Positions 55,077-62,881 of a stretch of DNA of 64,000 nt are shown one piece after another; position 1 is the first letter of the stretch; every line of letters begins with the position of its first letter. The notes under the pieces were generated by a model that was not told where the DNA came from, did no database searches, and saw only the letters and a program-made list of their open reading frames with translations. Both the position numbers and the translations under genes were made by a program. This stretch comes from CBDDCQ01 sp965226285 (GTDB lineage: Bacteria > Bacteroidota > Bacteroidia > Flavobacteriales > Ichthyobacteriaceae): positions 558,001 through 622,000 of the forward strand of contig CBDDCQ010000006.1 in the NCBI GenBank assembly GCA_965226285.1, given 5' to 3'.

Positions 55077-56897
55077 ATGAAATCAATAGCAATAAATTTA
55101 AAGGTTGTATATATGGTAATGTTTTTGCTAATAGGTACTTCCTGTAACGATGATTTTTTAAGCAGAGGTCCTCTGGATGAAATATCTCCAAGTAGTTACT
55201 TTCAAAAAGCTAACGACTTGAAAACTTATGTAAATCAATTTTACAGTAATTTGCCAAATCATACAGGTTGGAATCCTGGATTGTTTAATTCGGATAGTGG
55301 GAGTGATAATACCCTTTGGGGAGGACATAATTCAAGGCTTGCTGGACAGTTTAGAGTACCTGCGTCAGGAGGTGATTACTCTTGGGGAAATATTCGTAGT
55401 GTAAACTATTTCTTCTCTAAGATAAAATCATTTGAGACTTCTACAGATACTGATATCAAACAATACATTGGAGAGGCGCATTTCTTTAGAGCTTGGTTTT
55501 ATTTTGATTTGCTCAAGAAATTCGGTGATTTACCTTGGATTGATAAGCCTTTAAAGGCAGATATCAAAGAATTGGCTTTGGAACGCATATCTAGATCAAA
55601 AATAGTAGATAAAATAGTAGCAGACTTAGACAAAGCCATAGCAAACATGAAGGATGGAGAAGCAGGAGAGTCAAATAGGTTAAACAAACACATTGCATTA
55701 GCTTTTAAGGCGAGAGTTTGCCTTTATGAAGGTACTTGGGAAAAATATCATAAAAATACTGCTTTTGGAGTAGAGGGTTCTGATGGGACAAAATTTATAA
55801 CGTTAGCTAAAAATGCTGCTGATGAAGTTATTAAAAGTGGCATATATGAATTATATAAAGGAAGTACAGGAGAAGAGTATATTTCTCTGTTCAATAAGAT
55901 AGATTATTCTGGTAATAAGGAAGTGCTATTCTGGGCAAAGAATGATTTGGATAAAGGACTAACTCATAATATGAATCGTTATACTCGTTATGGAGGAGGA
56001 GCTCAAATGACTAAATCATTAGTATATAGTTTCTTAATGAAAAATGGAAAGGCAATTACAGAATCAGGTTCAGGTTATCATGGAGATACAGGGCTTTATC
56101 AACCTGATCCAACCAATAAACCTTATCTAAAAGTGCATAAATTAATGAGAGATAGAGACCCGAGGCTAATTCAGATGACTATCCATATAGGACAACTGCA
56201 TTCAAAATTTCCTGATAGGCCTGATGAGATTGTAAGCACTTTAGGATTAGATCAAAATAATAGAACAGGATTTCCGTTAGGAAAGGGCGGCAATGTAGAA
56301 CATGATCAACATTACACAGGTGATGTGGGAACTGTAGGTGCTATTATCTTTAGATATGCAGAAGTACTACTGATATATGCAGAAGCACAGGCAGAACTTG
56401 GAGACGATACAAAAGCTAAGGAAAAAATAGATATGCTAAGAGATAGAGTTGGAATGGCTAGATTATCTGCTGTGATGCCGGCTGGGAGTAATGTTTTGGA
56501 GGAAGTCAGAAGAGAAAGACGCATTGAACTTGCCGGTGAAGGATTTAGATTCGATGATATTTACAGATGGAGGGCTGTTAAGAAATATGTTATTGATAAA
56601 AAACGATTTAAAGGAGTGAAGTATCAAGGAAACAGTGATTTAATAGCGCGTTATGCAAAAGGATTCAAAGCAGTGATAAATGTAGATGGAAAACTAGCAG
56701 ATACAGGGCGAGAAGCAACTTTGATAATAGGAACAGATATTCATGTAGATGCAAATGGTTTTGTAGATCCATATCAAAGTGCTTTACCAAAGGGTTTTGA
56801 ATTTAAAGAGAATAGAGATTACCTCTTGCCAATCAACAAAAGGGATATAACACTTTCTGAAGGTAAATTAAAACAAAATCCTGGATGGGATGAGTAA
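55077..56897 (+). CDS. SusD-family glycan-binding lipoprotein
   Basis: 606 aa lipoprotein (lipobox LIGTSC near residue 24, then NDDFLSRGPLDEISPSSYF). The TPR-rich SusD/RagB fold shows ARVCLYEGTWEKYHK, FRYAEVLLIYAEAQAELGD and the C-terminal ELAGEGFRFDDIYRWRAVKK. The end YLLPINKRDITLSEGKLKQN is typical. It forms the surface lid on the SusC barrel. No glycan hydrolase follows: a terminator stands right after the gene. Confidence 0.93.
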   Translation: MKSIAINLKVVYMVMFLLIGTSCNDDFLSRGPLDEISPSSYFQKANDLKTYVNQFYSNLPNHTGWNPGLFNSDSGSDNTLWGGHNSRLAGQFRVPASGGDYSWGNIRSVNYFFSKIKSFETSTDTDIKQYIGEAHFFRAWFYFDLLKKFGDLPWIDKPLKADIKELALERISRSKIVDKIVADLDKAIANMKDGEAGESNRLNKHIALAFKARVCLYEGTWEKYHKNTAFGVEGSDGTKFITLAKNAADEVIKSGIYELYKGSTGEEYISLFNKIDYSGNKEVLFWAKNDLDKGLTHNMNRYTRYGGGAQMTKSLVYSFLMKNGKAITESGSGYHGDTGLYQPDPTNKPYLKVHKLMRDRDPRLIQMTIHIGQLHSKFPDRPDEIVSTLGLDQNNRTGFPLGKGGNVEHDQHYTGDVGTVGAIIFRYAEVLLIYAEAQAELGDDTKAKEKIDMLRDRVGMARLSAVMPAGSNVLEEVRRERRIELAGEGFRFDDIYRWRAVKKYVIDKKRFKGVKYQGNSDLIARYAKGFKAVINVDGKLADTGREATLIIGTDIHVDANGFVDPYQSALPKGFEFKENRDYLLPINKRDITLSEGKLKQNPGWDE

Positions 56898-56922
56898 GTA
56901 ACTAAATTTAAAAGACAACCTT

Positions 56923-56955
56923 AAAAAGCGAGGAAATACACCTCGCTTTTTTATA
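56923..56955 (+). terminator. Terminator after susD
   Basis: Stem AAAAAGCGAGG with CCTCGCTTTTT around a short loop, running into TTTATATTTT. It separates the transporter pair from the fucose enzyme genes, which have a -7-like box TATATTTG at 57052-57059 of their own. Confidence 0.75.
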
Positions 56956-57152
56956 TTTTAAATCATAGATATTTGCAAAAGGATGAAATGATTATTCTTT
57001 AGAAAGCTGATGATTTCTCGTTTTGCTTTAAGGGAGAGTAATAAAATTTTTTATATTTGCCCAAGTTAAGATCGCTATAGGCGGGTTCAATGGGGTAAGA
57101 TTTATCCGTTTGGTAAAGTTAATTTACTTGAATTTTTTTGATGATAGTTAAA

Positions 57153-58454
57153 ATGATTACAATTACAGATATTTTGGTAAAGGATATTCGATTTCCTACT
57201 AGTGTTTCGTTACATGGTTCTGATGCCATGAATCCAGACCCCGATTATTCGGCTGCGTATGTGATTTTAAAAACCGATCATCCAGAGGGTATTCAGGGGC
57301 ATGGACTTACTTTTACCATTGGTCGTGGTAACGAAATTTGTGTAGCTGCTATTGAGGCTTTATCTTATTTAGTAGTGGGTAAAAAGTTGAGCGATTTTAC
57401 CACAGATATGGGGGCTTTTTGGCAAATGATTACGGGGGATAGTCAATTTAGATGGTTGGGACCTGAAAAAGGAGTGATTCATTTGGCTACAGGAGCTCTG
57501 GTCAATGCAGTTTGGGATTTGTATGCTAAGGTAGAGCGTAAACCACTTTGGAAACTCTTAGCAGATATGTCAGCAGAGGAATTGGTAAAGTGCATAGACT
57601 TTACTTATATTACAGATGTAATAACCTCTGAAGAGGCACTTCAGAGGTTGCGCAAATTAGAGGTAAATAAGGCAGAACGCATGGCAAAACTTATGGAGGA
57701 CGGTTATAAAGCATATACTACTTCTGCGGGTTGGTTAGGATATTCTGATGAAAAAATTCGTGCGCTTTGTAGAGAGGCAAAACAAGTAGGGTTTACTCAT
57801 ATAAAGATGAAAGTAGGAGCGGATTTACAAGATGATATGCGCCGTGCAGCCATTATTAGAGAAGAGATAGGAGATCATCTTACCCTAATGATGGATGCCA
57901 ATCAAAAATGGGATGTGCAACAGGCAATAGCCAATATGGAATATTTAAAGCAATATAATCCTTTTTGGATAGAAGAGCCCACCAGTCCTGACGATGTTTT
58001 AGGACACGCTACTATAGCTAAAGCCATTGCACCAATTAAGGTAGCTACGGGAGAGCATTGTCAAAATCGAGTTGTTTTCAAACAATTGATGCAAGCGAGG
58101 GCTATAGATATTTGTCAGATAGATAGTTGCCGAGTAGGTGGCGTAAATGAAGTATTGGCTATATTACTTATGGCAGCTAAATTTAATATGCCCGTTTGTC
58201 CTCATGCCGGTGGGGTAGGACTTTGTGAGTACGTCCAGCACCTTTCTATGATTGACTATATTGCGATTAGTGGTAGTATGCAGGGGCGTATGATTGAATA
58301 TGTAGATCACTTACACGAACATTTTTTAAACCCTGTAATCATTCAAAATGGAGCGTATATGCCACCAAAGGCACCTGGTTATAGCATTCAAATGAAAACT
58401 GATACTCTAGAGGATTATGAATTTCCTATAGGAAAAGTATGGCGTGATATTTAA
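57153..58454 (+). CDS. L-fuconate dehydratase (enolase superfamily)
   Basis: 433 aa from the ATG at 57153; in-frame TTG 57138 and ATG 57141 would add up to five residues. MITITDILVKDIRFPTS has the same length to the RFPTS motif as characterised L-fuconate dehydratases. LHGSDAMNPDPDYSAAYVIL is the family signature. Acid-base and metal residues are visible: KMKV (lysine), MMDANQKW, WIEEPTSPDD, ATGEHCQNR, IDSCRVGG and CPHAGGVGLCEYVQ. It dehydrates L-fuconate to 2-keto-3-deoxy-L-fuconate. First gene of the catabolic run. Confidence 0.93.
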   Translation: MITITDILVKDIRFPTSVSLHGSDAMNPDPDYSAAYVILKTDHPEGIQGHGLTFTIGRGNEICVAAIEALSYLVVGKKLSDFTTDMGAFWQMITGDSQFRWLGPEKGVIHLATGALVNAVWDLYAKVERKPLWKLLADMSAEELVKCIDFTYITDVITSEEALQRLRKLEVNKAERMAKLMEDGYKAYTTSAGWLGYSDEKIRALCREAKQVGFTHIKMKVGADLQDDMRRAAIIREEIGDHLTLMMDANQKWDVQQAIANMEYLKQYNPFWIEEPTSPDDVLGHATIAKAIAPIKVATGEHCQNRVVFKQLMQARAIDICQIDSCRVGGVNEVLAILLMAAKFNMPVCPHAGGVGLCEYVQHLSMIDYIAISGSMQGRMIEYVDHLHEHFLNPVIIQNGAYMPPKAPGYSIQMKTDTLEDYEFPIGKVWRDI

Positions 58455-58473
58455 ATATGATGATAGTAAATAA

Positions 58474-59244
58474 ATGGGTATGGAATTATTTAGTTTAGTT
58501 GGAAAGGTAGCCGTTGTAACAGGAGGTGGTAGTGGTATTGGAAGGGCTATTACAGAGAGGTTTTTAATGCAAGGAGCAAAGGTACATGTTTTAGAGTTGC
58601 ATCCTAAAGATACTGGTTTGCAAGAAGGTCGAAATCTTGTAATACATACTTGTGATGTGAGTAATATCCAAGAAGTTACTACTGTTATAGATAAGATCGT
58701 TGTGCAAGCACCTATTAATATTTTAGTCAATAGTGCGGGAATTGCTCACGTGGGCAATATAGAACAAACTACAGAATCCGATATGGATAGGCTTTATCAG
58801 GTAAATATTAAAGGCGTTTATAACTGTATGCATGCTGTTGTGTCAAAGATGAAAGTAGCGGGTGAAGGCGTGATTTTAAATATAGCTTCTATTGCTTCAT
58901 CTGTAGGGATTAATAATCGCTTCGCTTATTCTATGACTAAAGGAGCTGTACTTACCATGACTTATTCTGTAGCAAAAGACTATTTGTCGGAAGGTATCCG
59001 TTGTAATAGTATTTCTCCAGCGAGAATTCACACTCCTTTTGTAGATGGTTTTATTGCTAGGAATTATCCTGAAAAGAAAGAGGAAATGTTTGAAGCATTT
59101 TCTAAAACGCAACCTATTGGTCGTATGGGTAAGCCCGAGGAGGTTGCTAATATGGCTTTATATCTTTGTAGTGATGAAGCATCTTTTGTTACAGGTACAG
59201 ACTTTCCAATAGACGGTGGTTTTATAAAATTAAATGGAAATTAA
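58474..59244 (+). CDS. SDR dehydrogenase, probable 2-keto-3-deoxy-L-fuconate dehydrogenase
   Basis: 256 aa classical short-chain dehydrogenase: VVTGGGSGIG for NAD(P), LVNSAGIAHVGN, catalytic serine in NIASIASSVG, and YxxxK in YSMTKGAV. The C-terminal DEASFVTGTDFPIDGGF is complete. Placed between fuconate dehydratase and the final hydrolase, it most likely oxidises the C4 hydroxyl of 2-keto-3-deoxy-L-fuconate. Specificity is inferred from context; the SDR fold itself is certain. Confidence 0.85.
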   Translation: MGMELFSLVGKVAVVTGGGSGIGRAITERFLMQGAKVHVLELHPKDTGLQEGRNLVIHTCDVSNIQEVTTVIDKIVVQAPINILVNSAGIAHVGNIEQTTESDMDRLYQVNIKGVYNCMHAVVSKMKVAGEGVILNIASIASSVGINNRFAYSMTKGAVLTMTYSVAKDYLSEGIRCNSISPARIHTPFVDGFIARNYPEKKEEMFEAFSKTQPIGRMGKPEEVANMALYLCSDEASFVTGTDFPIDGGFIKLNGN

Positions 59245-59267
59245 TATTTAAGAAAGTGATAAAATGA

Positions 59268-60146
59268 ATGAAATTTCAAAGTGTTAGACCTTTTAGATCT
59301 CGTATTATAAACGGAGATGTTATAGAGGTTTTAGAAGGATTAGAAAGAACTCATAAATTTGATATTATTATAGCAGACCCCCCATATAATATAGGAAAGG
59401 ATTTTGGCAATAATAAAACTAAGTCAGCATTAGAGACTTATTTATTGTGGTGTAAAAAATGGCTTAGTTTATGTTTTGAGTTATTGGCAGATAGTGGTTT
59501 GATCTATGTTTACGGTTTTCCGGAGATACTCGCGAGAGTAGCGGTTAATTATCCTATTGATAGACAAAGAATATTAGCATGGCATTATACCAATAAAACG
59601 ACACCTTCTTCTACATTTTGGCAACGTTCGTATGAATCTATATTGTGTTTATGGGAAAGTGATCGTCCAAAATTGGAGATAGAACAAATACGAGAGCCAT
59701 ATACCGATCAATTTAAAAAACTCAATGGAAAAAAAAGAAAAGGTACGAATGGTCGATTTGGCGGAGGAATAGATACCTTATACAAAGTTAATGAAAGAGG
59801 AGCTTTGCCGAGAGATGTTATAAAAATTCCAGCTTTAGCAGGAGGTGCAGGCAATATGGAGCGTTGGTTTATGTGTAAAACTTGTAAATCTCAGTTATGC
59901 CCACCCTCGGAGTTAGAAAATCATCGTGGACACAATATTTTAAAACACCCGACACAAAAGCCTATCAGACTAACTAAAAGACTGATGCAGTCAATCATAG
60001 GTGGGAGTAATGGTAGAGTTTTAATCCCGTTTGCAGGTTCGGGTTCAGAATGTACAGTGGCAAAAAAATTAGATATAGAATATTTGGGAATTGAACTAAA
60101 TCCTGAATATGTAGATTTTGCAAATAAATGGCTAAATTATGTATAA
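59268..60146 (+). CDS. Orphan DNA methyltransferase (beta class, N4/N6)
   Basis: 292 aa. The order of motifs is catalytic DPPY first (IIIADPPYNIGKDFGNN, near residue 35), then a variable recognition region, then the SAM-binding part (HPTQKPIRLTKRLMQSI, FAGSGSECTVAKKL). This is the beta-class arrangement of N6-adenine or N4-cytosine DNA methylases. A CKTCKSQLC pair near residue 205 may bind zinc. No restriction endonuclease is adjacent. It is inserted between two enzymes of the fucose pathway, with gaps of 23 and 67 bp, and shares their strand. Confidence 0.88.
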   Translation: MKFQSVRPFRSRIINGDVIEVLEGLERTHKFDIIIADPPYNIGKDFGNNKTKSALETYLLWCKKWLSLCFELLADSGLIYVYGFPEILARVAVNYPIDRQRILAWHYTNKTTPSSTFWQRSYESILCLWESDRPKLEIEQIREPYTDQFKKLNGKKRKGTNGRFGGGIDTLYKVNERGALPRDVIKIPALAGGAGNMERWFMCKTCKSQLCPPSELENHRGHNILKHPTQKPIRLTKRLMQSIIGGSNGRVLIPFAGSGSECTVAKKLDIEYLGIELNPEYVDFANKWLNYV

Positions 60147-60213
60147 ATTAACAGAGAATTTAATTCAAAGTATGGGCAGAGAAATAAGAATAAATTAAAA
60201 AAGTGATTAAAAA

Positions 60214-61068
60214 GTGAAATTAATAAGATTTGGAAATATAGATAATGAAAAGCCAGGGGTACAACTTATCGATGGTACGCGTTTAGATGTAAGTGGTTTT
60301 GAGTCGGATTATGATGAGGCGTTCTTTGGAGGTGATGGAATAAAACAATTGCAGCAGTGGTTGCAGAAAAAACAGCGGGATTGTCCCGTAGTAGATGAAC
60401 GAGTTCGATGGGCTGCACCACTTACCAGACCTTCAAAAATAGTATGTGTAGGACTTAATTATGCAAAACATGCGGCAGAGAGTGGTATGGAAATACCCAA
60501 AGAACCTGTTTTGTTTTTTAAATCCACTTCGGCAATGGTGGGACCTTATGATGACCTTATGATCCCCAAGGGGAGTCAAAAAACAGATTGGGAAGTAGAA
60601 TTGGCTATTGTAATAGGTAAAAAGGCTTCTTATGTAACTAAAGAAGATGCACAAAAGCATATTGCAGGCTATGTGTTGCACAACGATTATAGCGAAAGAG
60701 AATTTCAAGTGGAGCGTTCAGGGCAATGGTGTAAGGGAAAAGGTTGTGATACATTTGCACCCGTTGGACCTTTTATTGCCACTACTGATGAAATACCAAA
60801 TCCCAATAATCTAAATCTTTGGCTCAAGCTCAACGGAGAGATCATGCAAAACAGCAATACTTCTGATTTTATCTTTGATATAGATACCGTAGTGAGTTAT
60901 ATCAGTCAGTTTATGACACTTTTATCCGGAGATATTATTTCTACGGGCACACCTTTTGGAGTAGGATTAGGATTAGAACCTCCTACATATTTAAAAAAAG
61001 GAGATGTAGTAGAATTAGGGATTGATGGGTTGGGCGTTTCCAAGCAAAAAGTGAAGGCTTACTCATAA
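60214..61068 (+). CDS. FAH-family hydrolase, probable 2,4-diketo-3-deoxy-L-fuconate hydrolase
   Basis: 284 aa, starting at GTG (no nearby in-frame ATG gives the MKLIRFGN start). The fumarylacetoacetate hydrolase fold shows KIVCVGLNYAKHAAESGM, metal ligands in DWEVELAIVIGKKA and VLHNDYSERE, and SGDIISTGTPFGVG. In the non-phosphorylating fucose route a FAH enzyme cleaves 2,4-diketo-3-deoxy-L-fuconate to pyruvate and L-lactate. Family assignment is firm; the precise substrate comes from the operon. Confidence 0.88.
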   Translation: MKLIRFGNIDNEKPGVQLIDGTRLDVSGFESDYDEAFFGGDGIKQLQQWLQKKQRDCPVVDERVRWAAPLTRPSKIVCVGLNYAKHAAESGMEIPKEPVLFFKSTSAMVGPYDDLMIPKGSQKTDWEVELAIVIGKKASYVTKEDAQKHIAGYVLHNDYSEREFQVERSGQWCKGKGCDTFAPVGPFIATTDEIPNPNNLNLWLKLNGEIMQNSNTSDFIFDIDTVVSYISQFMTLLSGDIISTGTPFGVGLGLEPPTYLKKGDVVELGIDGLGVSKQKVKAYS

Positions 61069-61079
61069 AATAATGTGTC

Positions 61080-61904
61080 ATGTATATCGATAGTCATCAG
61101 CATTTTTGGAAATATGACCCCGTTAGAGATTCATGGATTACTGATGATATGGAAGCTCTCAAAAGAGATTTTATGCCTGCTGATTTGGCTAATTTGCTCC
61201 ATGAAAACAATGTAGAAGGGTGTATATTGGTACAGGCATCACAATCTTACGAAGAAAACGATTTTTTATTGGATATTGCTACTAATTATCCTTTTGTAAA
61301 AGGAGTAGTAGGATGGGTAGATTTAACGGATGTACAACTTGAATTGTATTTAGAAAAGTTAGCATCTTTCGATAAATTTTGTGGGGTAAGACATATTCTG
61401 CAGGCAGAACCCAATGGTTTTTTAAAACAAAAACCTTTTCTTAAAGGTATCGATATACTCAAAAAATATAAACTTACTTATGATATATTGGTGTATCATC
61501 ATCAGCTTTCACAGGTCGTTCCTTTTGTTGCAGAATTTCCAAATCAACCTTTTGTATTAGACCATTTTGGAAAACCGCCAATTGCAGTGCAACAGATCTC
61601 CATTTGGCGCAAGTGTATGGAGCAACTGGCGATGTATCCCAATGTATATTGTAAGCTCTCTGGGTTATTTACTGAAGCAGGTAAAAATTGGACATTTAAA
61701 TCAGTTTTCCCTTATGTAAAGGTTGTATTTGATGCTTTTGGGGTGGATAGGGTGATGTATGGTTCAGATTGGCCTGTTTGTTTATTAGCGATGGATTATA
61801 AGCAACAAATAAATACGGTTTTGAGTTTTATGGAAAATTTTTCGGAATTGGAAAAAATAAAAGTGATGAAAAATAATGCGATGGCATTTTATGCTATTGA
61901 ATAA
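61080..61904 (+). CDS. Amidohydrolase, probable L-fuconolactonase
   Basis: 274 aa amidohydrolase_2 (PLL-like) protein with the metal HxH in MYIDSHQHFWKYD, VLDHFGKPP and the final aspartate in MYGSDWPVCLL. L-fuconolactonases of this family open L-fucono-lactone to L-fuconate, the step needed between the neighbouring dehydrogenase and dehydratase. It is 11 bp after the FAH gene and 9 bp before the last SDR gene. Confidence 0.9.
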   Translation: MYIDSHQHFWKYDPVRDSWITDDMEALKRDFMPADLANLLHENNVEGCILVQASQSYEENDFLLDIATNYPFVKGVVGWVDLTDVQLELYLEKLASFDKFCGVRHILQAEPNGFLKQKPFLKGIDILKKYKLTYDILVYHHQLSQVVPFVAEFPNQPFVLDHFGKPPIAVQQISIWRKCMEQLAMYPNVYCKLSGLFTEAGKNWTFKSVFPYVKVVFDAFGVDRVMYGSDWPVCLLAMDYKQQINTVLSFMENFSELEKIKVMKNNAMAFYAIE

Positions 61905-61913
61905 AAATAGTTG

Positions 61914-62699
61914 ATGGATTTAGGATTGAAAGATAAAGTTATCATTGTAACAGGAGGGGCAAGAGGTATTGGTTATGGTATTTCTCAGGTGCTTGCTTCC
62001 GAAGGGGCTATCGTTGCTATAGTTAGTAGAACTAAAGAGTATATAGATAGTGCTATTGATAAGATAACCACCAAAGGAGGTAAGGCTTTTGGCTTTGTAG
62101 CAGAACTTACAGAGCCTAAGCAGTGTGAGCATGCAGTCAAAGATCTTGTGACACAATTGGGACGTATTGATGGATTAGTAAACAATGCAGGAGTAAATGA
62201 TGGCGTAGGACTTGAAGGGGGAAATTATGAAGATTTTATACGTTCTATTCATCGAAATTTGACACATTATTATTTAATGGTACACCATGCACTTGATGAA
62301 TTAAAGAAAAATAAGGGCGTTATTGTAAACATTGGTTCAAAAACTTCGATAACAGGTCAGGGGGGTACTTCGGCTTATGCTGCGGCTAATGGTGGACGCA
62401 ATGCACTCACGCGGGAATGGGCAGTGGAGCTATTACCTTATAGTATCCGAGTGAATGCAGTCATTGTTGCCGAGTGTTATACACCTCTTTATCAACGGTG
62501 GATTCAAACTTTTAAAGAGCCACAAGCAAAGTTAAAGAGTATTACTCAAAATATTCCTTTACAGCAGCGAATGACTACAGTAGAGGAAATTGCCAATACG
62601 GTTGCGTTTTTACTATCTGAAAGGTCTTCTCATACTACGGGACAAATTATCTTTGTAGATGGAGGTTATACCCATTTAGATAGAGCATTTTCTAATTAA
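61914..62699 (+). CDS. SDR dehydrogenase, probable L-fucose dehydrogenase, YxxxN variant
   Basis: 261 aa from ATG 61914; the TTG one codon upstream is less likely. It shows NAD(P)-binding VTGGARGIGYG, LVNNAGVNDGVG, catalytic serine in VNIGSKTSITG, and TTGQIIFVDGGY at the end. The usual YxxxK reads YAAAN: the catalytic lysine is replaced by asparagine (AAT). The flanking TGQGGTSAY and NALTREWAVELL resemble L-fucose dehydrogenases, so I assign oxidation of L-fucose to the lactone. Activity with this substitution needs proof. Last gene of the operon, followed by a strong palindrome. Confidence 0.8.
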   Translation: MDLGLKDKVIIVTGGARGIGYGISQVLASEGAIVAIVSRTKEYIDSAIDKITTKGGKAFGFVAELTEPKQCEHAVKDLVTQLGRIDGLVNNAGVNDGVGLEGGNYEDFIRSIHRNLTHYYLMVHHALDELKKNKGVIVNIGSKTSITGQGGTSAYAAANGGRNALTREWAVELLPYSIRVNAVIVAECYTPLYQRWIQTFKEPQAKLKSITQNIPLQQRMTTVEEIANTVAFLLSERSSHTTGQIIFVDGGYTHLDRAFSN

Positions 62700-62747
62700 T
62701 TTAATCGTTATGATCTTTGCTTGCAAGTTGTAATGTAAAATAAAAGT

Positions 62748-62797
62748 ATTTGTAAAAAAAGGGTATTTTTTATAAAAAATACCCTTTTTTTACAAAT
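62748..62797. terminator. Bidirectional terminator, 50-bp perfect palindrome
   Basis: A perfectly self-complementary stretch: half ATTTGT, seven A, GGGTATTTTTTA and its mirror. It lies between the convergent fucose operon and the surface protein gene. The A and T runs on both sides of the GGGTA/TACCC stem let it act as an intrinsic terminator in both directions. Confidence 0.7.
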
Positions 62798-62881
62798 GAA
62801 CTTGAGTTGGACTTGTCGGTTATTGCCTCACAACTTAACACTATGGGAGCGAAAAGACAGGTTATAGGGGGCTATGTACCC

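Noticed and set aside
57138..57153. Start of the fuconate dehydratase at TTG 57138 or ATG 57141.
   Set aside because: ATG 57153 gives an N terminus of the same length to the RFPTS motif as characterised members; the upstream starts only add MMIVK.
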